Under the pieces are notes generated by a model. It did no database searches. It was not told the DNA's origin and saw only the letters and a program-made list of their open reading frames with translations. Source: Nonomuraea cavernae (GTDB taxonomy: Bacteria > Actinomycetota > Actinomycetes > Streptosporangiales > Streptosporangiaceae). Taken from it: DNA of 64,000 nucleotides. The translations under genes were made by a program, and so were the position numbers. Shown piece by piece: positions 25,148 through 33,490 of the stretch (position 1 is the stretch's first letter; each line of letters begins with the position of its first letter). The stretch covers positions 1 through 64,000 of the forward strand of contig NZ_BMNH01000033.1 in the NCBI RefSeq assembly GCF_014646355.1, written 5' to 3'.

Positions 25148-26725
25148 CTAGAGCGAGCGCCTGGGCAGGAAGCCCGCGACGACCGCGCCGATCGCGCACA
25201 GCACCGCCGTCACCAGGAACATCTCGGTGTACTCGACATGCAGCGCGGCGTCGACCCTGGAGAGGTACTCGTTCATCTGCCTGGTGTAGACGTCGGGGTC
25301 GAGGCCGAACGGCAGCGGGGTGTCGAGATGGGCGGTCAGCGACTGGAAGCGGTAGAACCCCCAGGCCGACACGCCCGCGATGCCGATCAGCATGCCCATC
25401 ATCCGCGCCACGACCACCGCGGCGGAGGCCACGCCGTGCTGCGCGGCCGGCGTCACCCGGAGCACCGCGGCCGAGACCGGGGCGATGACCAGCCCGATGC
25501 CGAGCCCGGCCACGAGCAGGTCGAGGTCGACCATGAGCCGGGCACCGGCCAGGTCGAGCGGCCAGCGGCTCATCAGCGCGTAGCCCACCGTGGCGATCAG
25601 CAGGCCCGCCACGCAGACGATCCGGTCGCCGAGCCGGCGGGCCAGCAGGCCGCCCGCGACCGCGCCGACGGGCAGCGCGATCAGGAATCGGCCGAGGACC
25701 AGCGAGGCTTCGAGAGCCTCCAGGTCCAGCAGCGTCTGCGCGGTGAACTGGACGAACACCATGGTGACCAGCAGCGCGGCCCCGGTCAGGAAGCTCACTC
25801 CCAGCGTGGCCAGCAGGGGACCCTTGCGGGTGGTGGACAGGTCGAGCAGGCGGACGGGGGAGCGGATCTCCCACCAGACGAAGGCGGCCCCGGTCACGAC
25901 GCCGGCGGCGATCAACGGCGGTCCCCAGGGCGGCAGGACGGCATGGGCCGGATCGGGGTTGTAGAGGCCGGCCACGAGCAGCGCCAGCGAGAGGGCCAGC
26001 AGCGCGCCGCCCACGCCGTCCACCCGGCCGCCCGTCGAGCGGCGCTCGCGATCGGGCGGGGGGACGGTGAGGTGCACGGCGACGGCGGCGAGCGCGGCCA
26101 GCGGGACGTTGATCCAGAAGATGGCGTGCCAGCCGCCCAGCTCCACGCCGCGCAGCAGCATGGTGCCGGGGATCACGCCCATCAGGCCGCCGGTGAGGGG
26201 CCCCTGAGCGCCGTCCAGCCGCACGCCCGCCAGGGTGAGGGCCGGGGCCAGCGCCAGCACGCCGCCGTAGAGCGGGCCGAGCGCGCTGCCCAGCTCCTGG
26301 GCCGCCCCGACCGCGCCGAGCGCCACCGGCCGCTCCCGCTCGTCCCACAGGTCGCCGATGAGCGCCATCGTGATCGGCAGCAGGGCGCCGCCGGCCACCC
26401 CCTGCACCGTGCGCCCCGTCACGACCATGACCTCACCGCTCGCCAGGGCCGTCAGCACCGAGCCCACGGCGAACGCCGCCAGGCAGATGTGGATCAGCGG
26501 GCGCCGGCCGTAGCGGTCGGAGAGCTGCCCCAGCAGCGGCATCGCGGCCACGTAACCCAGCAGGAACCCGGTCACCACGGGCGTGGCCCGCTCCAGCCGG
26601 TTGAGCGGGATGCCGACGTCCTCGGCGATGTCGATGAGAACGGTGACGACCACGTAGGCGTCGAGCGCGGCGAGTAACACGACCGCCCCGCCGACACCGA
26701 GCGCGACCCGGCGGGCGGCTCTCAT
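25148..26725 (-). CDS. MFS transporter, P55/DHA2-type lipid or drug exporter
   Basis: A 525-residue 14-helix major facilitator. TM1 carries an acidic residue (LLAALDAYVVVTV), loop 2-3 has GQLSDRYGRRPLI, and TM4 has VVTGRTVQGVAGGALLP. The partner gene immediately upstream encodes an LprG-like lipoprotein and overlaps by four bases. This pair is the LprG-P55 (Rv1411c-Rv1410c) arrangement, which in mycobacteria exports triacylglycerol and affects lipoglycan and drug tolerance. The same role is inferred here. The gene ends at a shared terminator. Confidence 0.88.
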   Translation of the reverse strand: MRAARRVALGVGGAVVLLAALDAYVVVTVLIDIAEDVGIPLNRLERATPVVTGFLLGYVAAMPLLGQLSDRYGRRPLIHICLAAFAVGSVLTALASGEVMVVTGRTVQGVAGGALLPITMALIGDLWDERERPVALGAVGAAQELGSALGPLYGGVLALAPALTLAGVRLDGAQGPLTGGLMGVIPGTMLLRGVELGGWHAIFWINVPLAALAAVAVHLTVPPPDRERRSTGGRVDGVGGALLALSLALLVAGLYNPDPAHAVLPPWGPPLIAAGVVTGAAFVWWEIRSPVRLLDLSTTRKGPLLATLGVSFLTGAALLVTMVFVQFTAQTLLDLEALEASLVLGRFLIALPVGAVAGGLLARRLGDRIVCVAGLLIATVGYALMSRWPLDLAGARLMVDLDLLVAGLGIGLVIAPVSAAVLRVTPAAQHGVASAAVVVARMMGMLIGIAGVSAWGFYRFQSLTAHLDTPLPFGLDPDVYTRQMNEYLSRVDAALHVEYTEMFLVTAVLCAIGAVVAGFLPRRSL

Positions 26726-27372
26726 CCGCTCGTCGGGGGCGGGGTGATCGTGACCGGCGCGTCGTAGTCGCTGAACGACACCGTCACCGTGCCGTCCTGC
26801 AACGGCAGCTCGATCTTGGTGAGCCGGCCGGTGGCCTTGTCGATCCAGACCTTGCCGTTGACGCCCTGGGTGACACCGGGCACCAGCGCGCCGAGGACCT
26901 GGCCGGAGAACGTGGTCGCGACCCGGTAGGCGCCGCCCTCCTCGGCCTCGACGCGCGGGTCGGTGGCCGTGCCGAGCAACTGCGAGACGCCCTTGGCCGG
27001 GTCGAGGATCAGCGACGGGTCGTAGAGCTGTGCCAGGTCGGCGCGGGTGAGCTTCTGGAAGCCGCCGGTCGGGCCCTTGAAGTGGACGGTCTCGCCGACC
27101 AACGCGAAGGTGATCTCCTGGAGGTTGCCGAGCACCTCGAGGGTGATCGTGCCGTCGGCGTCGCCCGCCGCGGTGAGCCGGCCGTCGGCCTTCTTCACCG
27201 GCACCTTGGGCTTGCCCTCGGTGGAGATCGAGAAGGCGGCCGACTTGACCGTCTTCATCGCCTCCGACGCCTTCTTCGTCAGATCGGGACCGGCGGGCAA
27301 CTCGGCGCCGCCGCCCGACGAGCAGGCCGGTAGAAGCGCGAGAACGACGACGAGCAGCAGCTTTTTGAGCAT
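26722..27372 (-). CDS. lprG: LprG-type lipoprotein
   Basis: A 216-residue lipoprotein. Signal MLKKLLLVVVLALLPAC with lipobox LPAC (Cys 17) is followed by a Ser/Gly linker. The rest has the LppX/LprG beta-sheet pattern (SAAFSISTEGKPKVP, GNLQEITFALVGETVHFKG, GKVWIDKATGRLTKIELP) that forms an open hydrophobic pocket for lipids in the known family. It would pick up triacylglycerol or lipoglycans and work with the P55-like exporter encoded next. Start ATG 27372. Confidence 0.88.
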   Translation of the reverse strand: MLKKLLLVVVLALLPACSSGGGAELPAGPDLTKKASEAMKTVKSAAFSISTEGKPKVPVKKADGRLTAAGDADGTITLEVLGNLQEITFALVGETVHFKGPTGGFQKLTRADLAQLYDPSLILDPAKGVSQLLGTATDPRVEAEEGGAYRVATTFSGQVLGALVPGVTQGVNGKVWIDKATGRLTKIELPLQDGTVTVSFSDYDAPVTITPPPTSG

Positions 27373-27432
27373 GAGCGGATCGTAGCGATCGGCCGGGAGC
27401 GATCGTGAGCCGTCACCGATATCGGTTGGGTG

Positions 27433-27891
27433 TCAGCGCAACTTCTTCAGGTGCTCGACGATCGGCCGGTACGCGGCCTCGAGCGCGTCGAGCTGCTCGT
27501 CGGTGAGCCGGTCGACGAAGTGCTCGCGCACGCTGGCCACGTGGTCGGGCGCCACCCGCTGGATGGTGTCCCAGCCCTCCTCGGTGAGCACCGCGAACGT
27601 GCCGCGCCGGTCGTCACGGCAGTCTTCGCGGGAGACCAGGCCCTTGGCCTCCATGCGGGAGATCTGGTGGGACAGGCGGCTGCGCGACTGGATCGTCGCG
27701 TCGGCCAGGTCGCTCATCCGCATCCGCCGGTCGGGACTCTCCGAGAGGTTGACCAGGATCTCGTAGTCGTTCACGGAGAGTGAGTGCTCCTGCAGATCGC
27801 GGTCGAGCCGATGCATGAGGAGTTTGTGCAGGGCCAGGTGGGTACGCCAGGCACGTTGTTCGGTGGGGGAAAGCCAGCGAGGCGCGCTCAT
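27433..27891 (-). CDS. MarR family transcriptional regulator
   Basis: A 152-residue winged-helix protein of normal MarR length: helix-turn-helix LSVNDYEILVNLSESPDRRMRMSDLADATIQSRSRLSHQIS (shown in parts: residues 45-85), wing SREDCRDDRRGTFAVLT, and dimerising terminal helices. The start is ATG 27891. It precedes lprG-P55 with a 60-base gap and probably heads the same transcript, so it may control lipid export. Its own upstream region is made of transposon-end remnants. Confidence 0.88.
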   Translation of the reverse strand: MSAPRWLSPTEQRAWRTHLALHKLLMHRLDRDLQEHSLSVNDYEILVNLSESPDRRMRMSDLADATIQSRSRLSHQISRMEAKGLVSREDCRDDRRGTFAVLTEEGWDTIQRVAPDHVASVREHFVDRLTDEQLDALEAAYRPIVEHLKKLR

Positions 27892-27908
27892 CGAACTCCC
27901 CTGAGGCT

Positions 27909-27942
27909 GGAGACCCCGTCCTTGGGAGCGGGGAGGAAAGCC
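27909..27942 (+). mobile_element. IS200/IS605-type right-end hairpin remnant
   Basis: A short stem CCCCG (27914-27918) with CGGGG (27929-27933) followed by AGGAAAGCC closely resembles the hairpin and GGAGGAAGTC tail at the right ends of IS200/IS605 orfB elements. No transposase is attached. It lies in the 5' region of the MarR gene. Confidence 0.45.
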
Positions 27943-27960
27943 GGAACAAAACCGCAAAAA

Positions 27961-27982
27961 CGAACAAGTGTACGATAGTTCG
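27961..27982. promoter_or_regulatory. Candidate MarR operator
   Basis: An imperfect 22-base palindrome with arms CGAAC (27961-27965) and GTTCG (27978-27982), 8 of 11 positions paired, lies about 70 bases upstream of the MarR start. Its size fits MarR-dimer sites and autoregulation would be expected. Confidence 0.35.
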
Positions 27983-27987
27983 CGGAT

Positions 27988-28103
27988 CTCGTGCTCTGCG
28001 GGCACTGGCCCGTGAGGAGAAGGGATCGGCCGACCGGGCCGAGGCGCGGCGGAACGTGAAGGCGGCCGGAAACATCCTCGCCGCCGGGCTGGTGGAGAGC
28101 TGA
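27988..28103 (+). pseudogene. TnpB C-terminal remnant
   Basis: The frame ending at TGA 28101-28103 reads ADRAEARRNVKAAGNILAAG then LVES. This is the end of TnpB-type nucleases, which finish with a zinc ribbon followed by a NADxNAAxNILAAG-like helix. Only about 38 residues remain; the zinc-ribbon cysteines, RuvC domain and all upstream sequence are missing. It is directly followed by a matching right-end RNA region, which supports the assignment. Confidence 0.7.
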
Positions 28104-28230
28104 AAGGCCTGTGGAGCCGACGTAAGACCTCAAAGGGAAGTCCTCCTTCCTGGCAGGCGGCCGGCGGTGAAGCAGGAAATCTCGCCCGTGAGAGTGAGAA
28201 TCCCCTCGATCACGAGAGGAGAAGGTCAAG
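28104..28230 (+). mobile_element. IS200/IS605 right end with omega-RNA-like scaffold
   Basis: After the TnpB stop come blocks I recognise from actinobacterial IS605/TnpB right ends: GTAAGACCTCAAAGGGAAGT, CTTCCTGGCAGGCGGCCGG, GTGAAGCAGGAAA, CTCGCCCGTGAGAGTGAG, and the terminal hairpin CCCCTCGATCACGAGAGG ending in GAAGGTCAAG at 28230. In intact elements this is the omega-RNA scaffold and the guide lies just beyond GTCAAG. Here the sequence from 28231 would be the guide position. No left end or tnpA is present. Confidence 0.65.
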
Positions 28231-28366
28231 ATCCCCAATCTAACGCACACGTAGCGTGATCTGGTGGCGAAGTGGCCGACTGAGAGCCGGCGCACGCCGG
28301 CACCGCTGAGCTCGTCCGTCTCCGGGGCAGTGGGCGGGCTCTCCTCGATGCCGCCCCGAGCCGCCA
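28231..28366. other. Spacer without genes
   Basis: Between the transposon end and the small membrane protein gene there is no open frame of note. A small perfect hairpin CCGGCG-CA-CGCCGG (around 28291-28304) and a GC-rich inverted repeat nearer 28320-28362 could terminate the leftward mce transcript. Confidence 0.4.
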
Positions 28367-28543
28367 CTAGCTGAAGGCCATCACGATCGCCACGCCCACC
28401 ACGTGCATGAGCACGACGGCGACGAGCAGCGAGATGAACACGAACTTGGCGGGCCCGTGCTCGAAGGTCTTGCCCTCCTCGAGCGGCTTGCGCTGGGCCA
28501 TGCGGTCGGCGATCCGCTCTTCGAGGGGTTTGCGGTGGAACAT
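28367..28543 (-). CDS. Small single-pass membrane protein (58 aa)
   Basis: A 58-residue protein with charged N-terminus (MFHRKPLEERIADRMAQRKP, containing the duplicated motif RKPLEE) and one C-terminal transmembrane segment (FVFISLLVAVVLMHVVGVA). It starts nine bases after the phosphopantetheinyl transferase stop. GGAGGT lies directly before the ATG, closer than usual, so the start is not fully secure. Strong codon bias, clear topology and tight spacing argue it is real and part of the mce transcript. Function unknown. Confidence 0.65.
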   Translation of the reverse strand: MFHRKPLEERIADRMAQRKPLEEGKTFEHGPAKFVFISLLVAVVLMHVVGVAIVMAFS

Positions 28544-28552
28544 ACCTCCAGC

Positions 28553-29146
28553 TTAACCGGGAATCGGGCGCCTTTCCGCTGGGGTGTCGGTAACGATGGC
28601 CACCCTGACGTCCGTCTCGGCGGTCCACTCCAGCAGGTGCCGCCCGGTCCAGTCGATCTCCACCGACCCCAGCAGGTCCAGCGACAGCTCGCCGCGTTTG
28701 ATCAGCGCCTCCTTGCGGGTCCAGTGCCTGATCAGCTCGTCGTTGCCGCTCACCAGCGCGCGCTCGCGGGGGGTCAGCGCCGTGGCGGCCAGCGCCTCGT
28801 TCAGCGGCCCGGCCGGCACCCGCTCCGCGTCCACGCCCACCCGCCCCCGACCGGCCGCCGCGCACACGTAGCCGCGCGTGTGGCTGAGGCTGACGCCCAG
28901 CGACGGAGCCTGCCGGATGTACGGGCGGCCGTGGCCCGGGCCGTGCACCGCGCAGTGCTGCAGCAACGTGAGCCCACCGGGCTCGATGCCCAGCACGTCG
29001 GCGGCGCACAGGCGTACGAGCAGGTGCGCGGCGACGAAGGCGCGGCGGTCGGCGTCGAAGACGAACCGGGCGGCGCGCTCCAGCTCGGCCGGGGTCAGCC
29101 ACTGTTCGGGGGCGCGTACCTCGTCCGGGCGGCCGCCCATGGCCAC
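28553..29146 (-). CDS. 4'-phosphopantetheinyl transferase, Sfp type
   Basis: A 197-residue Sfp-type PPTase: SLSHTRGYVCAAAGRGRVGVDAE (split: residues ~95-117) with the Mg-binding GVDAE, and the third motif HWTRKEALIKRGEL (WxxKEA). It moves phosphopantetheine from CoA to carrier-protein serines of PKS, NRPS or fatty-acid systems. The length is slightly short for the family (220-250), with a reduced C-terminus. Start GTG 29146. It lies 15 bases after the Mas gene at the end of the mce operon, an unusual place for a PPTase. Confidence 0.88.
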   Translation of the reverse strand: MAMGGRPDEVRAPEQWLTPAELERAARFVFDADRRAFVAAHLLVRLCAADVLGIEPGGLTLLQHCAVHGPGHGRPYIRQAPSLGVSLSHTRGYVCAAAGRGRVGVDAERVPAGPLNEALAATALTPRERALVSGNDELIRHWTRKEALIKRGELSLDLLGSVEIDWTGRHLLEWTAETDVRVAIVTDTPAERRPIPG

Positions 29147-29161
29147 GGTGACGATGACCGG

Positions 29162-30118
29162 TCAGTCCTTCTTCTTCGCGTCGGTGCGCGTGCCGTCGAG
29201 GTTGTACTGGTCCTCCTTGGCCGCGCCCAGCACGGTCACCTCCTGCACCTTCCAGACGCCCTTCTCCTTGACCAGGGTGACCTTCAGGTGTGACCCGGTG
29301 ACCGAGCGGATCGCCTCGGCGGTGTTGACCTGTTGGTCCACCACGACGATGGCGTGGGCGGTGGCCTCGTCCACGTCCGACAGGTAGACCTCGCGGACCG
29401 TGGCCCGGGACACGGCCTTGAGCTTGACGATGACCTGGGCCATCGCGCCGCCGAACGCCTCGTCGTAGGTGGTCAGGAAGTCGCCCGTGGCCTGGGCCAT
29501 CAGGGTGGAACGGGTGGTCTGCAGGTCCTGGTAGTCGTAGCTGAGCAGGGACTGGCCGAACGAGGAGGCCGCGCCCGACACCTCCAGGCGCAGCGCGCGC
29601 TCGGACTCCAGCCTGGCCAGCGCGTCGTGCGCCCGGTCGGCCGAGACCCACTGCAGCACGGCTGTCGCGGCCAGCGCGGCGGTCAGCATGGCCGCCAGCG
29701 CCCCCATGACGCGCGCCCGCGTCACCCGGACCCGCCCCGTCGCCTCGCCGCCTTCCGTCGCCTCGCCGCCGCTCGTCTCGCCGCCTTCCGTCGCCTCGCC
29801 GCCGCTCGTCTCGCCGCCTTCCGTCGCCTCGCCGCCGCTCGTCTCGCCGCCTTCCGTCGCCTCGCCGCCGCTCGGCTCGCCATTGCCGCTCGCCTTGCCG
29901 TCGCCGCGCGGCTCGCCGTCTTCCGCCGCCGTGGTCTCGTCCTCGGGGGAGTCCGTCGCCGCGGACCGTTCGCCCTTGGCCGGTTCTGCGGGCCGTCCGG
30001 CCTCGGCCGGTTCGGCCGGCCGGCCGGTCCCGGCGGAGTTGGTCGTGGGCTCGGCGGCGGGAGCGGGCTCGGTCTCGGACGGCTGCCGGCCCTCGGTGAG
30101 GTCCTGCTGGGTGGTCAC
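29162..30118 (-). CDS. Mce-associated (Mas) membrane protein
   Basis: A 318-residue protein. The N-terminal ~130 residues are Glu/Gly/Thr/Ala-rich low complexity with four exact 11-residue repeats (TSGGEATEGGE). One transmembrane segment follows (GALAAMLTAALAATAVLQWV, ~138-160), then an extracytoplasmic NTF2-like Mas domain to residue ~300 (AHAIVVVDQQVNTAEA). Mas proteins are encoded downstream of mceF and stabilise Mce transporters. The start overlaps the MceF stop by four bases. Confidence 0.85.
   Translation of the reverse strand: MTTQQDLTEGRQPSETEPAPAAEPTTNSAGTGRPAEPAEAGRPAEPAKGERSAATDSPEDETTAAEDGEPRGDGKASGNGEPSGGEATEGGETSGGEATEGGETSGGEATEGGETSGGEATEGGEATGRVRVTRARVMGALAAMLTAALAATAVLQWVSADRAHDALARLESERALRLEVSGAASSFGQSLLSYDYQDLQTTRSTLMAQATGDFLTTYDEAFGGAMAQVIVKLKAVSRATVREVYLSDVDEATAHAIVVVDQQVNTAEAIRSVTGSHLKVTLVKEKGVWKVQEVTVLGAAKEDQYNLDGTRTDAKKKD
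29748..29879 (-). repeat. 33-base in-frame tandem repeat in Mas gene
   Basis: Four copies begin at 29748, 29781, 29814 and 29847, identical except at the outer edge of the last copy. They encode the TSGGEATEGGE repeats of the N-terminal cytoplasmic region. Confidence 0.88.
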
Positions 30119-31449
30119 GTGCTCTCCTTACGGCGGCGGGCGGCCCGGCCCGCCGCGATCCAGCCCACGATGCCACCGGCGACCACTACGGCGAGAAATA
30201 TCGCGACGATCAGCGGCGTGGTGTTCAGCGGGGTACGGGACGTGGCGCCGGTGGTGGCGGCCACGCCGGACGGCGAGCTCGACTCCTCGGCCTCGGCCTC
30301 CGGGCTCGGCGCGGGCTCGTCGGTGTCGGGCGGCGTCGTGGTCTCGGGCTGCCCGGTCCGCTTGTCGAGCCGCACGTCCTCGACGGGGTCGTCCGCGACG
30401 GGCGCGCGGTCCGGGCAGGCGCGCAGGCGTGGCACGGTGGGCGGCCCGACGGTGTACTCGTACTCCTCGGCCGGCTGCGGCCCGCCCGGGACGCTGAAGA
30501 CGAACGCCACCTTGCCGTACACGGTGTCCCCGCGCTTGTCGCTGATGTCGTCGGCCAGGGTGAGCGCGGTCGGCACGACGCTCAGCATGCGGTGCGTGTT
30601 GCGTTCGGTCTGTGCGGAGAAGGCCGGTTTGTGGGGCAACCCGGCGGCGGTCAGCAGGCAGGACAGGCCCGGCCGGGCCCGCTTCAGGGCCTGGTCGAGC
30701 CGCCCGAACACGCCGGGCCCCTGATCGAGGAAGGCGTTGAGGTCGGCGCGCGAGGCGCGCAGCGAGCCGGTCACCGTGGAGAGATCGGTGATGCCCGAGG
30801 CGAGCTTGTCCTTGCGGCCCGCCAGGGTGTGGGTGAGCTGGGTGAGCTGCACCGACAGCTCGTCGAGCGTCTCGGCGTTGTCCGCCAGCGTGCCGGTCAG
30901 GTCGTGAGCGTCGTCGATGACGCTCCGGATGGACCCCGACCGGCCGTCGAGCGCCACCGCCAGCTCGTGCGTGATCGTCTTGGCGTCGCGGGGTGGCACC
31001 GCGTTCAGCAGCCTGCCGACGCCCTCGAACAGCTTGCGGTAGTCCAGCGGCACGCTGGTGCTGGACAGCGGGATCACGTCGCCTGCCGCGAGCGACGCCC
31101 CCGTCACGCCGGTGGCGGGCGGCGACAGCTCCACGTACGGCTCGCCGATGGCGGACTTGCGCCGCACCTCGGCCGTGCTGCCCTTCGGCAGCCGGATCTC
31201 CCGGTCGATGTCCAGTCCCACGACGATCTTGCCGGTGGCCAGCCGCACCTCGCCGATCCTGCCCACCCGGACCCCGAGGTAGGCCACGTCGAACCCGCGC
31301 ATCAGGCCGGGGGAGGAGCCGAACTCGGCCGACACCCGGTAGGGCCGGGTGATCGCGTCCACCTTGATGATGGTGCTGAACGCCCAGACCGTCATCACGA
31401 CGCCGAGCAGCACGAAGAAGCCGAGGTTGAGGTAGATGCGGTTCTTCAT
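30115..31449 (-). CDS. MCE family protein (MceF position)
   Basis: A 444-residue MCE protein. TM segment LGFFVLLGVVMTVWAF at the N-terminus, MCE domain at ~40-120 (VSAEFGSSPGLMRGFDVAYLGVRVGRIGEV), then a long helical region for the lipid tunnel, and a Pro/Glu-rich tail with a second hydrophobic segment (PLIVAIFLAVVVAGGIVGWI) near residue 420. The C-terminal TM is an unusual extra. The ATG at 31449 overlaps the previous stop (ATGA). It is the last of six MCE genes, hence the F position. Confidence 0.9.
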   Translation of the reverse strand: MKNRIYLNLGFFVLLGVVMTVWAFSTIIKVDAITRPYRVSAEFGSSPGLMRGFDVAYLGVRVGRIGEVRLATGKIVVGLDIDREIRLPKGSTAEVRRKSAIGEPYVELSPPATGVTGASLAAGDVIPLSSTSVPLDYRKLFEGVGRLLNAVPPRDAKTITHELAVALDGRSGSIRSVIDDAHDLTGTLADNAETLDELSVQLTQLTHTLAGRKDKLASGITDLSTVTGSLRASRADLNAFLDQGPGVFGRLDQALKRARPGLSCLLTAAGLPHKPAFSAQTERNTHRMLSVVPTALTLADDISDKRGDTVYGKVAFVFSVPGGPQPAEEYEYTVGPPTVPRLRACPDRAPVADDPVEDVRLDKRTGQPETTTPPDTDEPAPSPEAEAEESSSPSGVAATTGATSRTPLNTTPLIVAIFLAVVVAGGIVGWIAAGRAARRRKEST

Positions 31450-32465
31450 CGCGGCGGCTCCCAGAGCAGGCGGAAGTCCTCCTGGGGGGTGGCGGCGGCA
31501 CGGGGTTCGTTCCGGGTGGTGCTCCCGCTCTTCGGCGGGAGCAGGCCCTTCAGCCACACGTACGTCATCACCTGCCCGTTGACCGTGATCGGAGGCGCGT
31601 CGATGAACTTCTGGACCTCGGCCACGAGCGCCTTGAGGTCCTCCTTGCCGCGCAGCATCGAGGAGTTGACGGCGTCGAGCCGGCGCAGCAGCGTGCGCAG
31701 CCGGGCGGCGTGGCGGGGGTAGACCGTCAGGTTGGCCTCCTTGGCGAGCCGGGTCAGCGCCACGACGGTCTTCTTGATGTGCTTGCGCCCGTGCGCGACG
31801 CGGGCCGTGGCCGCCGCCAGCGTGCCGGGCAGCCGGTCGAGCTCGTCACTGCCGTTGGCCAGGTCGTCGCCCAGCTCGGCCAGCGCGTCGATGGTCGTGC
31901 CCAGGTCGCGGCGGGCGGCCGCGTAGGCGTCGGTGACCTCGGCGGTCTGCTTGATCAGCTTGTTCACGGCGTCGCCCTTGCCGGCGAACGCGGTCGAGGC
32001 GGCGTCGAGGATGGCGTTGACGTCCTGCGCCCCGAGTGCCTCGATCAGCGGCCCGGCCTTCGCGGTGACCTGCTCGATGTCCGGCTCGACCGACGTCTCG
32101 GTGATCGTCGCCCCGTCGCCCAGGTACGGGCCCCAGGTCAGGTCCTTGCCGGGCGGCGGGGTGAGCGAGATGTAGTTCTCGCCCAGGACCGACGTCTTGG
32201 CGACCGTGGCCGTGCTGCCGACGGGCAGCCGGTGGCGCTCCTGGACCGACATCGTCACCCTGGCCCGGTAGCCTTCCAGCCGGATGCCGGTGACCGTGCC
32301 CACCCGTACGTCGGCGATCTGCACGCTGTGCCCGGCCACCAGGCTCTGCACGTCGTCGAAGGTGGCGTTGAGCGTCAGCTCGCCCGACGTGGCGCCGAGC
32401 GTCTGGATCGAGCACGACGTGGTGAGGGTCAGGGCCAGGATCGCGCCGCACAGGCGGGCCTTCAT
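31446..32465 (-). CDS. MCE family lipoprotein (MceE position)
   Basis: A 339-residue lipid-anchored MCE subunit. Signal with lipobox LTTSC at residue ~18, then the MCE domain (LNATFDDVQSLVAGHSVQIADVRVGTV) and helical tunnel region to residue ~290. MceE is the lipoprotein in mycobacterial mce operons. Both ends overlap neighbours by four bases, so translation is coupled along the operon. Confidence 0.9.
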   Translation of the reverse strand: MKARLCGAILALTLTTSCSIQTLGATSGELTLNATFDDVQSLVAGHSVQIADVRVGTVTGIRLEGYRARVTMSVQERHRLPVGSTATVAKTSVLGENYISLTPPPGKDLTWGPYLGDGATITETSVEPDIEQVTAKAGPLIEALGAQDVNAILDAASTAFAGKGDAVNKLIKQTAEVTDAYAAARRDLGTTIDALAELGDDLANGSDELDRLPGTLAAATARVAHGRKHIKKTVVALTRLAKEANLTVYPRHAARLRTLLRRLDAVNSSMLRGKEDLKALVAEVQKFIDAPPITVNGQVMTYVWLKGLLPPKSGSTTRNEPRAAATPQEDFRLLWEPPR

Positions 32466-33490
32466 CGCCGCCCCTTCCGTTGTTCGAAGGGGCAGTTGCT
32501 CAGTCCGGACGGCAGGCACGGCACCTTGCCGAGGTCGAGCGCGTCGAACAGCGGACTGAGCCAGGCCCTGGTCATCGCGTTGAGCACGACCCGGATCTTC
32601 AGCACGTGGTGCTCGCGGTCCCAGGAGTCGATCAGGATGTCGGCGAAGTCGGCGGCGCCCTTGACCGCCTGGGCCATCGACGCGCTGTTGGCCCGTACGG
32701 TCAGCACGAGCTCGGCCAGGGTGCTGGTCGCCTGCGGCAGCCGGGCCGAGTACGCCTCGATGATCACGTCGCCGCGCCGGACGAAACCGGCCATGCCGGA
32801 GACGAACCCGCGCAGCCGCCCGCGCTCCTCGGCCAGGATGGCACTGGCCTCGGCGAAGGAGTCGATCGCGTCCGTCACCTGGCCCTGGCGCCGGTTGAGG
32901 CTCGTGGCCAGTCTGTTCAGGTTCTTGGCCAGGTCGATCAGCTGCTGGTCCTGCCGGGCCAGCGTGTTGGTGAGCTTCGCGGTGTCGGCCAGCGCGTTGT
33001 TGATCGTTTTGCCCCGGCCCCTGACCCCGTCGGCCAGGTCGCCCGCGACGTCGCCCACCTTGTCCGCGTCGAGCGCGTCGGTCAGCTTGGTGAACGCGTC
33101 GAGCGCGTCGTCGATCTCCACCGGCAGGTCGGTGCGTTCCAGGGGGATGGTCGCGCCCGCCGCGATCCGCTGGTCGCCGGGCTTCCACGGGGGATAGAGG
33201 ACCACGTTGCGCTCGCCCAGCGTGTTCTGCGACGCGACCACCGCCTGCACGTTCGCCGGCAGCGGCACCTCCCGGTCGACCGACAGCTCGACCCGGACCC
33301 GGTCGCCCTCGATCCGGATCCGCTCCACGTAGCCGGCGTCCAGACCCATCACCTTGACCCGCGCCTGCTCGTACAGGGCGGGCGCCTTGCTGAAGATCGC
33401 CGTCAGCCGGTACGGCCGCGCCCCCAGCGGCACGCAGCCGCCGGTGGCGATCAGCAGGGCCCCGGCCAGCAGGATCACGAGCGCTCTCAT
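32462..33490 (-). CDS. MCE family protein, lipoprotein-like (MceD position)
   Basis: A 342-residue MCE subunit. The signal MRALVILLAGALLIATGGC has a lipobox-like ATGGC, so it may also be lipidated, giving two candidate lipoproteins in this complex. The MCE domain (LTAIFSKAPALYEQARVKVMGLDAGYV) is followed by long helices and a short Cys-containing C-terminus (PCLPSGLSNCPF). Four-base overlaps at both ends. Confidence 0.88.
   Translation of the reverse strand: MRALVILLAGALLIATGGCVPLGARPYRLTAIFSKAPALYEQARVKVMGLDAGYVERIRIEGDRVRVELSVDREVPLPANVQAVVASQNTLGERNVVLYPPWKPGDQRIAAGATIPLERTDLPVEIDDALDAFTKLTDALDADKVGDVAGDLADGVRGRGKTINNALADTAKLTNTLARQDQQLIDLAKNLNRLATSLNRRQGQVTDAIDSFAEASAILAEERGRLRGFVSGMAGFVRRGDVIIEAYSARLPQATSTLAELVLTVRANSASMAQAVKGAADFADILIDSWDREHHVLKIRVVLNAMTRAWLSPLFDALDLGKVPCLPSGLSNCPFEQRKGRR

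Noticed and set aside
27888..30176. A 762-codon minus frame across the PPTase and Mas genes
   Set aside because: Out of frame with both recognised proteins and made of Arg/Gly/Pro-rich antisense-like sequence.
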